From NCBI RefSeq assembly GCF_017894385.1, contig NZ_CP059560.1:3419501-3483500 (forward strand): a stretch of 64,000 nucleotides of DNA. Reading direction: 5' to 3'. The notes beneath the pieces were generated by a model. That model saw nothing but the letters and a program-made list of their open reading frames with translations, was not told where the DNA came from and searched no databases. Of this stretch, positions 16,205 through 23,496 are shown piece after piece. A program made the translations under genes and the position numbers. Origin of the DNA: Aromatoleum petrolei. GTDB taxonomy: Bacteria > Pseudomonadota > Gammaproteobacteria > Burkholderiales > Rhodocyclaceae. The stretch's first letter is position 1. Each line of letters begins with the position of its first letter.

Positions 16205-17944
16205 ATGGACAAGCAAGACAAGGTGGACCTGCATCGGCGCAGGCTGATCAACTTCGGTGTCGCCGGTGCGGCGCTCGCGGGCACGACAGGCGTGAGCGCG
16301 GCTCAGGCCAAGCCGCAGTCTGTGCGTTGGGACATGCAGGCTGACATCGTGTGCGTCGGCAGCGGCGCTGCCGCCTGCTCGGCCGCGGTCACGGCGGCCG
16401 ATCTCGGCGACAAGGTGATCCTGCTGGAAAAGGCGCCGGTGTTCGGCGGCACCACGCGTCGTTCCGGCGGCGTGGCCTGGATCCCGAACAACTTCAGCCT
16501 GCGTGCCCAGGGTGTCGAGGACACCGAGGCCGACTGCATGCGCTACATGTGCCGCTACGGTTTCCCCGAGCGTTACCGCGCCGAGGGCGAGAACTTCGGC
16601 CTCGAGCCGTTCGAGTTCGCGCGGCTGCAGGCCTTCTACCGCAACGCGGCACCGGCGGTGGCGCGTTTCAACGAGATCGGCGCATCCCATTTCGTGCGCT
16701 TCGAGCTTCCGGGCGGCGTCGGCCCCTCGCCCGACTATGCCGCGTCCCTGCCCGAGAACAAGGTGCCCAAGGGGCGCGCGGTGTGGCCCGATCCCAAGGT
16801 GGACGGGGGGCGCGGGTCCGCGATCGTGGATCACATGATCGCGTGGCTGGAGAAGCACGGCGGAACGGCGCTCACCGATCACCGCGTGGTGCGGCTGATC
16901 CAGAAGCAGGGGCGCGTCGCGGGGGTCGAGGTCGAGGCCGGTGGCAAGCGCCTGAACGTGCGGGCGAAAAAGGCCGTGATCTTCGGTTCGGGAGGTTTCG
17001 CCCATAATCCGCAGATCGCGCAGCGCCATCTGGATCCCATCTACGGGGCCTGCGCATCGCCCGGTTCGACGGGCGACTTCATCCCGATGGCGACCGCCGT
17101 CGGTGCTCGCATGGACAACATGCGCAGCGCGTGGCGCACGCAGGTCCTGCTCGAAGAGGCGCTGGAGAACCGGGTGATCGGCCGCGCGCTGAACATTCCG
17201 CCGGGCGACGCGATGATCCTCGTGAACAAGCACGGCCATCGCGTCGTCAACGAGAAGCGCAATTACAACGACCGCACGCGCGTGCATTTCGTGTGGGATC
17301 CGGTGCGTGTCGATTACCCGAACCAGTTCCTGTTCATGGTGTTCGACCAGCGCGCCATCGACGTCTATGGCGGCTCCTATCCCTTCCCCAAGAACGCCCG
17401 CGAATCCGCGCTGCTGATCCAGGGCGGGAGTTTCGCCGAGCTTGCGCAGAACGTGCAGGCGCGGCTGGACAAGCTTGCGCCGCGCATCGGGGCGGTGCAG
17501 CTCGCGCCCGATTTCACGCGCCAGATCGAACAGTCGGTGCAGCGTTTCAATGGCTTCGCGCGCCAGGGGCGGGACGACGACTTCAAGCGTGGCGACGCGG
17601 CCGAGGTCGATTGGCTCGCGTATTTCTCGCGGCCGCGTGCCGGGCAGGAGGACAAGCTGCAGGGCATGGCGAACCCGACCATGCATCCGTTCGCGGACAG
17701 CGGTCCCTACTACGCGCTGATCGTCGCGCCGGGAGCGCTCGACACCAACGGCGGGCCGCAGATCGACGCCGAGGCGCGCGTGCTCGACGCCGAGGGGCGG
17801 CCGATCCCGGGTCTGTACGGCGCCGGCAACTGCATCGGCAGCCCGACGCGCAGCGGCTACTTCGGTGCCGGCGGGACGATCGGGCCGGCGCTCACCTTCG
17901 GCTACATCGCCGCGCAGTCGGCGCATCGCAGCGGGGCGGCGTGA
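16205..17944 (+). CDS. FAD-dependent dehydrogenase, KstD/fumarate-reductase-like, with Tat-like signal
   Basis: A 579-residue flavoprotein. The N-terminus reads LHRRRLINFGVAGAALAGTTG then VSAAQA, an arginine-rich, Tat-like signal with possible cleavage near residue 35. The FAD-binding motif is DIVCVGSGAAACSAAVTAA, and a second FAD contact appears in YGAGNCIGSPTRSGYFGAGGTIG near the C-terminus. Overall it follows the 3-ketosteroid-1-dehydrogenase/fumarate-reductase flavoprotein family, which introduces or reduces a C=C next to a carbonyl. The next gene (1-bp overlap, TGATG) encodes a c-type cytochrome, a natural periplasmic electron acceptor, supporting export. Start ATG 16205 follows AGAGGGGACG; the open frame upstream covers operator c and is not coding. 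The exact substrate is unknown. Confidence 0.85.
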   Translation: MDKQDKVDLHRRRLINFGVAGAALAGTTGVSAAQAKPQSVRWDMQADIVCVGSGAAACSAAVTAADLGDKVILLEKAPVFGGTTRRSGGVAWIPNNFSLRAQGVEDTEADCMRYMCRYGFPERYRAEGENFGLEPFEFARLQAFYRNAAPAVARFNEIGASHFVRFELPGGVGPSPDYAASLPENKVPKGRAVWPDPKVDGGRGSAIVDHMIAWLEKHGGTALTDHRVVRLIQKQGRVAGVEVEAGGKRLNVRAKKAVIFGSGGFAHNPQIAQRHLDPIYGACASPGSTGDFIPMATAVGARMDNMRSAWRTQVLLEEALENRVIGRALNIPPGDAMILVNKHGHRVVNEKRNYNDRTRVHFVWDPVRVDYPNQFLFMVFDQRAIDVYGGSYPFPKNARESALLIQGGSFAELAQNVQARLDKLAPRIGAVQLAPDFTRQIEQSVQRFNGFARQGRDDDFKRGDAAEVDWLAYFSRPRAGQEDKLQGMANPTMHPFADSGPYYALIVAPGALDTNGGPQIDAEARVLDAEGRPIPGLYGAGNCIGSPTRSGYFGAGGTIGPALTFGYIAAQSAHRSGAA

Positions 17945-18345
17945 TGCAGCTGCGCAGATCCAGGATGGCACTCGGGTTTTCGCTCATGCTGCTCCTGAGC
18001 CCGGGCGCGAACGCGGGCGGGACCGTGAGCTTCACAAAAGACGTGGTCGGCGTGTTCAAGCGCCAATGCGTCGCCTGTCACATGACCGGCGAGGAGCAGG
18101 GGCAACTGGGCCTGGCGCCCGGCCTGGCCTATGCGGGACTCGTCGGCGTGGCCTCGCGCGGCAGCGGCTTGCCGCGCGTGGCACCGGGCGAGCCGGAACG
18201 CAGCTACCTCGTGCACAAGCTGCAGGGTACCCATCTCGATCAGGGCGGTTCCGGCGAGCGGATGCCGATGGGGCAGGAGCCGCTGGCGGATCGTGACATC
18301 GCACTCGTGCGCGACTGGATCGCGGCGGGCGCGCAGAACAACTGA
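17944..18345 (+). CDS. Small exported c-type cytochrome
   Basis: A 133-residue protein with an N-terminal signal (RRSRMALGFSLMLLLSPGANAG) and one heme c site, CVACH, with surrounding FKRQCVACHMTGEEQG. The later RMPMGQEPL supplies a plausible axial Met, and RDIALVRDWIAAGAQ is the typical C-terminal helix. This resembles the cytochrome domain found in planctomycete-type cytochrome c proteins. It overlaps the flavoprotein gene by one base, so translation is probably coupled, and it most likely carries electrons from that dehydrogenase to the respiratory chain in the periplasm (inference from context). Confidence 0.85.
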   Translation: MQLRRSRMALGFSLMLLLSPGANAGGTVSFTKDVVGVFKRQCVACHMTGEEQGQLGLAPGLAYAGLVGVASRGSGLPRVAPGEPERSYLVHKLQGTHLDQGGSGERMPMGQEPLADRDIALVRDWIAAGAQNN

Positions 18346-18359
18346 TGCAGGGTGAGGCA

Positions 18360-19694
18360 ATGACTGAAATGACCTTGAACGCTCCGATCCGGAGCGGCGC
18401 GATCAGGCAGGACGGCAGCTATGCGTGGTATGTCGTCTTCCTGCTGACCTTCGCATATACGGTGGCCTTCATCGATCGGCAAGTGCTGAACCTGCTCGTC
18501 GATCCGATCAAGAAGGACATTCTGCTGAGCGACGTGCAGATCAGTCTGCTGCAGGGCTTCGCGTTCATGGCGGCCTACGTGGTGTTCGGGCCGATCTTCG
18601 GGCGCTGGGTGGATACCGGCCACCGGCGCAACGTGCTGGTGCTGGGGGTGACGCTGTGGAGCGCGTTCACGGTGTTCTGCGGCCTGTCGGAGGAATACTG
18701 GCAGTTGTTCGTCGCGCGTGCCGGCGTCGGTGCCGCGGAAGCGTGCCTCGCGCCCGCCGGCTGGTCGCTGATCGCGGACTATTTCAGCCGCCAGCGCCTG
18801 CCGCGGGCGATGAGCATCTTCATGCTCGGGCCATCGCTGGGGGCGGGGCTCGCGCTGATCGCGGGCGGGCTCGTGATCAACTCGGTGGCAACGCTCGCCG
18901 AGTGGTTTCCGGCCCTGTCCGGGCTGAGCGTGTGGCAACTCACTTTCGTGATGGTCGGCGTGCCAGGCTTCGTCCTCGCCTTGGTGCTGCTCACGGTACG
19001 CGAGCCGGAACGCAGTTCGATGAGCGGGACGACGCAGAAGGACGAGCACTTCACGCTGCGCGAGGTCCTCGCCTTCTTCTGGACGAACCGCGCGTTCTAC
19101 CTGCGCTATTTCATCGGCCTGTCGCTGCTCGCAATCGTCATCTACGGTTTTCCGACCTGGATGCCGGCCTACCTGATGCGCCACTTCGGCGCGGACCCGG
19201 CCTCCGTGGGCTTCCGCTACGGCGCGCAGGTCCTCGTCATCGGCGCGATCGGCATCTACTCCGGCCCGTGGCTGGAGCGCTGGCTGACGTCGCGCGGCTA
19301 CAAGGATGCGCCGGTACGCTGCGCGATGCTGTGTGCGATCGCCGTGCTGGGTTGTCTGGCGATCTTCCCTTTCGTCGATAGCTACGAGTTGACGCTCGGC
19401 GTGTCGGCACTGATCAATCTGTTCTACGCGCTGCCGTGGGCGGTGGCGGCCTCCGCCCTGCAGATCACGACGCCGAACCGCATGCGCGGCATCGCCGTGT
19501 CGATCTTCTACTTCCTGATCTCGGTCTTCGGCCTGGGCATCGCGCCCAGCATCATCGCCTTCGTCACCGACCATGTGCTCAAGGATCCCGCGCAGGTGGG
19601 CATCTCGCTCGCGGCGGTGTGCAGCGCGAGCGCGCTCGGGGCCGCGTGGCTGCTGCACGGGGCCTTGAAACACTATCGGGAGAGTGCCGAATGA
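18360..19694 (+). CDS. MFS transporter
   Basis: A 444-residue inner-membrane carrier with about 12 hydrophobic helices. The first helix is YVVFLLTFAYTVAFIDRQVLNLL; the loop 2-3 motif is GRWVDTGHRRNVL, a variant of the MFS motif A; the central loop is charged (REPERSSMSGTTQKDE). FIDRQVLNLLVDPIKKD is typical of the spinster-like/ACS group of MFS carriers, often linked to uptake of aromatic or other organic acids. ATG 18360 is preferred over 18345 because GGTGAGG precedes it; 18345 overlaps the cytochrome stop. The operon context suggests substrate uptake or metabolite export for the same pathway. Confidence 0.9.
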   Translation: MTEMTLNAPIRSGAIRQDGSYAWYVVFLLTFAYTVAFIDRQVLNLLVDPIKKDILLSDVQISLLQGFAFMAAYVVFGPIFGRWVDTGHRRNVLVLGVTLWSAFTVFCGLSEEYWQLFVARAGVGAAEACLAPAGWSLIADYFSRQRLPRAMSIFMLGPSLGAGLALIAGGLVINSVATLAEWFPALSGLSVWQLTFVMVGVPGFVLALVLLTVREPERSSMSGTTQKDEHFTLREVLAFFWTNRAFYLRYFIGLSLLAIVIYGFPTWMPAYLMRHFGADPASVGFRYGAQVLVIGAIGIYSGPWLERWLTSRGYKDAPVRCAMLCAIAVLGCLAIFPFVDSYELTLGVSALINLFYALPWAVAASALQITTPNRMRGIAVSIFYFLISVFGLGIAPSIIAFVTDHVLKDPAQVGISLAAVCSASALGAAWLLHGALKHYRESAE

Positions 19695-19792
19695 GCGCGA
19701 CCGGCGAAGCGCTGGCCGAACCGTCTGCAGGCGCAGCGCCCCTGGCCGAGATCGAGAGTCATTGCTTTCTCGACTGGCGCCCCCGTCGTTGA
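19691..19792 (+). CDS. Possible 33-residue ORF coupled to the MFS gene
   Basis: The ATG at 19691 overlaps the MFS stop as ATGA, and the frame runs 33 codons: MSATGEALAEPSAGAAP, then LAEIESHCFLDWRPRR. The tight coupling is the only support; no homology is recognised. It could equally be the 5' remnant of a lost gene. Confidence 0.25.
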   Translation: MSATGEALAEPSAGAAPLAEIESHCFLDWRPRR

Positions 19793-19873
19793 ACGTTTTC
19801 CCTCACGCGCGCGCGTCTGCCCGAGCAACGGCGGGCTCGCGCGCCCTTCCTTTCAAGAGAACAGGAGTTTCCA

Positions 19874-20302
19874 ATGCAGACAGTCCTGGTTCCGTTCGAC
19901 GGATCCGCGTGTGCCGAGCGCGCGTTGCAATATCTCGTGACCGCCGCTCAGTCCTTCGCCGACATGCGCGTGCATGTGCTCAACGTCCAGCCGAAGGCGG
20001 CCCTGTATGGCGAGTATTTCTCGTCGGAGATGCTGGACAAGATGGAGGCAGCCACGCTGCAGCACGCGGCGGAGATCAACGCCAAGGCGCTCGAAATCCT
20101 GTCGGCGGCGCAGATCAAGTGCACCGGTCACGAGGTGATCGGCGAGGTGATCTCCGAAGTGGGCAAGGCCGTCAAGGCGTTCGGCTGCGACACGGTGGTG
20201 ATGGGTACGCGTGGCATGAGCAACTTCTCGAACCTCGTGCTCGGTTCGGTTGCGTCGCGCGTGGTGCATGAGGTGTCGGTGCCGGTGCTGCTGGTGAAGT
20301 AG
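19874..20302 (+). CDS. Universal stress protein, UspA family
   Basis: A 142-residue single-domain Usp. It opens TVLVPFDGSACAERALQY and ends with the nucleotide-binding GTRGMSNFSNLVLGSVASRVV then VPVLLV, i.e. the G-2x-G-9x-G(S) ATP-binding type. AGGAG stands before the ATG at 19874. It lies 80-180 bp after the MFS gene on the same strand and may be the last gene of that operon. Usp proteins respond to stress or starvation; a connection with the pathway is only positional. Confidence 0.9.
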   Translation: MQTVLVPFDGSACAERALQYLVTAAQSFADMRVHVLNVQPKAALYGEYFSSEMLDKMEAATLQHAAEINAKALEILSAAQIKCTGHEVIGEVISEVGKAVKAFGCDTVVMGTRGMSNFSNLVLGSVASRVVHEVSVPVLLVK

Positions 20303-20330
20303 GCACCTCGATTCGCTCGGAAGCGCGACC

Positions 20331-20353
20331 GCGCGCCGGTTGATCGGGCGCGC
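20331..20353 (+). terminator. Possible terminator between uspA and ferredoxin reductase (convergent)
   Basis: The stem GCGCGCC (20331-20337) / GGCGCGC (20347-20353) with a 9-base loop lies between the convergent stops. It is followed on the plus strand by CTGTCGTTT, a poor T-run, so termination is plausible but not certain. Confidence 0.4.
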
Positions 20354-20367
20354 TGTCGTTTACCGCT

Positions 20368-21603
20368 TCAGGCAGGGACGAGCACGGCGTCCCGGGCTTT
20401 CACCGAGGGGTCGGCGAGCCGTTCCGCGGACACTGCCGATGCAGCTGCGATGAACTGCTTGCCGGCGATGAAGTCGAGCGGAGAGTTGAGCGCCTCGACC
20501 GCGACGACCCGCTCGCCCCACAGGTGATACACGGCGAACTTGCCCTGATCCGGATTGCCGCGCAGAACCTGCCGGTCCGCGTCAAAGGGCACGCCGGCGA
20601 TCTGCAGCTTGAGCTCGTACTGGTCGGACCAGAACCACGGCACTTCCGGGGCCGGCCGCGCCTTGCCGAGGATCGCGCAGGTCGCCAGACGTGCCTGTTC
20701 GAGCGCGTTGGGCACGCTCTCCAGCCGGAACATGCGGTTGCCGTACAGCGGCATCGGGCGCCAGCTCAGGTCGCCAATCGCGAAGATGGCGGGATCACTG
20801 CTGCGCGCGTCCTGGTCGACCACGATGCCGTTTTCACACTGCAGCCCGGCGGCACGCGCGAGCTCGTCGTTCGGCTGGGCGCCGACCCCGACGATCGCGA
20901 CGTCGCACGGAATGCGGCGGCCGTCGGCGAGACACAGGGCCTCGACCGCGTCCGTTCCTTCGAAGCGGGCCGCCTGGGCGTCGCAGACGATGTGCACGCC
21001 CTGCTGCGTGTGGTGCCGTTCGTAGAAGCGCGCGAGGGGTTCGCTGGCGACGCGCGCGAGCAGGCGGGCCTCGCGTTCGATCACGGTGACGTCGAGGCCG
21101 AGCGCGCGGGCCGAGGCGGCCACTTCCAGGCCGACGTAACCGCCGCCGACGACCGCCAGACGCCGTCCCGGCTGCAGGACGTCGCGCAGCCGTTCGCCGT
21201 CGGCGATGCTGCGCAGGGTCAGGATGTTCGCCAGCTCCGCGCCCGGAATCGGGAGACGGCGCGGCCGGGCACCCGTCGCGATCACGAGGAAGTCGTAGGG
21301 CAGCACGCTGCCGTCGTCGAGCGTGACGCTGCGCGCGCCGCGATCGATGGCCTCAACGCGTTGCCCGAGTCGCAGTGCGATGTCGTTAGCCCGGTAGAAG
21401 TCGGCGTTCTTGAGCAGAAGGGACGGGATCTCCGCCGAACCCTTGAGAAAGGCTTTCGACAGCGGCGGGCGCTGGTACGGCGGGTGGGTTTCCTCGCCGA
21501 TCAGCGTGATGGGGCCCGCATGGCCCTGGTCGCGCAACACTGCGGCAAGGGTGCCGCCGGCGTGTCCCGCACCGATGATGACGATTCTGGAATCGATGGA
21601 CAT
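20368..21603 (-). CDS. NAD(P)H-dependent ferredoxin reductase (putidaredoxin/rhodocoxin reductase type)
   Basis: A 411-residue FAD protein passing electrons from NAD(P)H to a [2Fe-2S] ferredoxin. Visible: FAD motif RIVIIGAGHAGGTLAAVLR, the PPYQRPPLSKAFLKG segment of this family, NAD motif LAVVGGGYVGLEVAASA, and the second FAD motif DPAIFAIGDLSW. The C-terminal domain has PWFWSDQYELKLQIAG. It is the last gene of the minus operon with an SDR and a ThuA-like protein. The ferredoxin at 42876 and three Rieske oxygenases are its likely partners; together they make a three-component oxygenase system spread over separate units of the same regulon (inference). Confidence 0.92.
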   Translation of the reverse strand: MSIDSRIVIIGAGHAGGTLAAVLRDQGHAGPITLIGEETHPPYQRPPLSKAFLKGSAEIPSLLLKNADFYRANDIALRLGQRVEAIDRGARSVTLDDGSVLPYDFLVIATGARPRRLPIPGAELANILTLRSIADGERLRDVLQPGRRLAVVGGGYVGLEVAASARALGLDVTVIEREARLLARVASEPLARFYERHHTQQGVHIVCDAQAARFEGTDAVEALCLADGRRIPCDVAIVGVGAQPNDELARAAGLQCENGIVVDQDARSSDPAIFAIGDLSWRPMPLYGNRMFRLESVPNALEQARLATCAILGKARPAPEVPWFWSDQYELKLQIAGVPFDADRQVLRGNPDQGKFAVYHLWGERVVAVEALNSPLDFIAGKQFIAAASAVSAERLADPSVKARDAVLVPA

Positions 21604-21707
21604 GGTTCTTCCTGGAAGTTGTGTTGGAACGGCGCTGGTCAGCGAATCTGGCCGACCGCCATATCGTTCCTATATTGGATTTCGCGCCAGGAACTGCCGG
21701 ATTCACG

Positions 21708-22442
21708 TCACTGCCGGCGTCGTGCCCAGTTGAGGCCGCGGCGCAAAAGTTCGTAATACACCGGAAGCTCCCACGCGCAGCGCTCGACCTGCGGGTAGTA
21801 ATCGACCATCGGCTGGAGGTCATAGTGGCCACGGCAGTGGCCGAGGGTCAGGTAGAGGATTTCACCATCGCCGAGCTTGCGCAGGTAAAAGACCGGATGG
21901 CGCTGGCGCGGCCACTGCTTGTGCACGAAGCGCCCGGCTTCGCCTTCGAATTCGGCGTCGAGCAGCACCTCCAGGGGCGCGTAGGTTTCCGACAGATACA
22001 TCTCGTCGACGACGTCGAACGCCTCGATGCCCTCGACCAGCGCATGCCGGCGCCCGGTCGGCTCGACGCGGAAGGAGCCGATCGGCGGGTGGGCGAGGAA
22101 CATCGAGCCTAGCGTCTCCATGAACAGCGGCGCCCAGCGCGGCGCGTCGATCCTGCCGTCCTCGAGAAAGCGCAGGATCGAGTTGGTACCGTGCAACGCG
22201 AACCAGCGCCCGCCGCGGCGCACCCATTCGCGCAGCGCTTCCTGCGCCTCCAGCGGCGGGGTCACATCGCAGGTGTAGGTGACCAGGAAATCGGCCGCGC
22301 GGATGGCATCGAGGTTGGAGTAATCCTCGAAGACGCGCACCCGCACACACTCGTCCTCGCCGAGGAGCTTGAGCAGTTCGAGGCGGGCGAAATCGATGTC
22401 GTGCCATTTGCCGCCGGCGATCAGGACGCAGTTCACGCGCAC
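21708..22442 (-). CDS. ThuA-like domain protein
   Basis: A 244-residue protein of the ThuA/class-I glutamine-amidotransferase-like fold. Features: NCVLIAGGKWHDIDFARLEL opening, RRGGRWFALHGTNSILRF, and GEILYLTLGHCRGHYDLQP near the C-terminus, the GHx5-type motif of ThuA proteins. The family was named from trehalose utilisation but members act on varied sugars or are of unknown function. It sits between an SDR (13-bp gap) and a ferredoxin reductase in one operon governed by operator e, an unusual setting. An enzymatic role in the catabolic pathway is possible but cannot be specified. Confidence 0.78.
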   Translation of the reverse strand: MRVNCVLIAGGKWHDIDFARLELLKLLGEDECVRVRVFEDYSNLDAIRAADFLVTYTCDVTPPLEAQEALREWVRRGGRWFALHGTNSILRFLEDGRIDAPRWAPLFMETLGSMFLAHPPIGSFRVEPTGRRHALVEGIEAFDVVDEMYLSETYAPLEVLLDAEFEGEAGRFVHKQWPRQRHPVFYLRKLGDGEILYLTLGHCRGHYDLQPMVDYYPQVERCAWELPVYYELLRRGLNWARRRQ

Positions 22443-22455
22443 GGTGGTCGCTCCG

Positions 22456-23217
22456 TTAGTGCTGGACGCGCTTGGTCATGCCGCCGTCGATCACGAGGTT
22501 GGTCCCCGTTGTGAAGGCGCTGACGGGCGAGGCGAGGAAGGCGATCGCCTGCGCGATCTCCTCGGCGCTGCCGAGCCGGCCAAGGGGAACCTGCGCGACG
22601 GTGCGCTCGTAGAAATCCGGCCGGCTGCTCTTGATCTTGTCCCAGGCGCCGCCCTCGATGAACACCGGTCCCGGCGACACGGTATTCACACGGATGCCCT
22701 TGGGCGCGAGGGCTTGCGCGAGTGCTCCGGCGTAGTTCGTCACCGCAGCCTTGAGCGCCGCGTAGGGCTGCGGTCCGAAGGCCGGTTCGATCGCGACGGT
22801 GGTGGAGATCACGACGATTGCGCCGCTTCCGGAGCGTTCGAGGGCGGGCAGGGCGGTGTCGATGCCCCGATAGGTCGCCAGCAGATCGAGTTCGAACGCG
22901 GCTTGCCAGCGTTCCTCCGAAGGGGCGCCGCCGCCGGCCGAAGCGAAGCAGACGAAGATGTCGCAGCCGCCCAGCCGTTCGCATGCGCGCCCGACCCAGT
23001 CGCGATACGCCTGTGCGTCGCCCATGTCGACGCTTTCGCCCCGCGCCGTCGCGCCGCGGCTGCGCAACTGCCCGACCGCTTCTTCCACGCCCTGCCGATC
23101 ACGCGCGCACAGCTCGATCGCGCAGCCTTCCGCCGCCAGCACTTCGGCGACTGCGCGCCCGATGCCCTTGGTGGCGCCCGCCAGGATGGCCTTCCTGCCC
23201 TTCAGTCCGAGATCCAT
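22456..23217 (-). CDS. Short-chain dehydrogenase/reductase
   Basis: A 253-residue classical SDR: AILAGATKGIGRAVAEVLA cofactor motif, Ser in VVISTTVAIEP, and catalytic Tyr/Lys in YAALKAAV; C-terminus GTNLVIDGGMTKRV. The NNAG element is replaced by CFASAGGG. The start at 23217 (MDLGLKGRK) has AGAGAGGAC upstream; the open frame continues further through the divergent promoter region and is not coding there. First gene of the minus operon with ThuA-like and ferredoxin reductase genes. It shares a 279-bp divergent region with the Rieske operon, with one operator for each side. Confidence 0.88.
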   Translation of the reverse strand: MDLGLKGRKAILAGATKGIGRAVAEVLAAEGCAIELCARDRQGVEEAVGQLRSRGATARGESVDMGDAQAYRDWVGRACERLGGCDIFVCFASAGGGAPSEERWQAAFELDLLATYRGIDTALPALERSGSGAIVVISTTVAIEPAFGPQPYAALKAAVTNYAGALAQALAPKGIRVNTVSPGPVFIEGGAWDKIKSSRPDFYERTVAQVPLGRLGSAEEIAQAIAFLASPVSAFTTGTNLVIDGGMTKRVQH

Positions 23218-23273
23218 TCTTGTGTCCTCTCTGTGGGTTGATGCATCTGGAGCAGAGTCTATTTCCAAAAAAT

Positions 23274-23294
23274 AAAACAGTCCAGTATGTTTGT
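23274..23294 (-). promoter_or_regulatory. Island operator copy e (SDR-thuA-ferredoxin reductase operon)
   Basis: On the minus strand the arms are ACAAACATA and ACTGTTTT around CTGG, 5 differences from copy f over 21 positions. It is 57 bp before the SDR start. A weak promoter (ATCACA, 17 bp, TATTTT on the minus strand) would place it in the spacer, as in copies a and f. Confidence 0.6.
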
Positions 23295-23395
23295 GATTTT
23301 TGACTGAACGACGTTGCTTTGGAGGATTGAGTAAGCAAAAACATATGGTTATATAAGATCGTCGCGTGCATTGTCGTGGCGGGTAAGCGAAATAA

Positions 23396-23442
23396 AAAAA
23401 CAGGCTGACAGGCTTGTTATTTTTTTGGGGCACGGTTAGAGT
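23396..23442 (+). promoter_or_regulatory. Promoter with operator copy d (Rieske-transport operon)
   Basis: The operator has arms AAAAACAGG and CAGGCTTG around CTGA (23396-23416). It overlaps a possible -35 TTGTTA (23414-23419), 17 bp before a possible -10 TAGAGT (23437-23442). The Rieske gene starts at 23497. Runs of A and T flank the dyad. Copies d and e lie about 100 bp apart in one divergent region. Confidence 0.65.
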
Positions 23443-23496
23443 TCGTTCCGAAAGGCGATTCGATGCCTTGATAGAACTTATTGATAGGAGGGGGTC

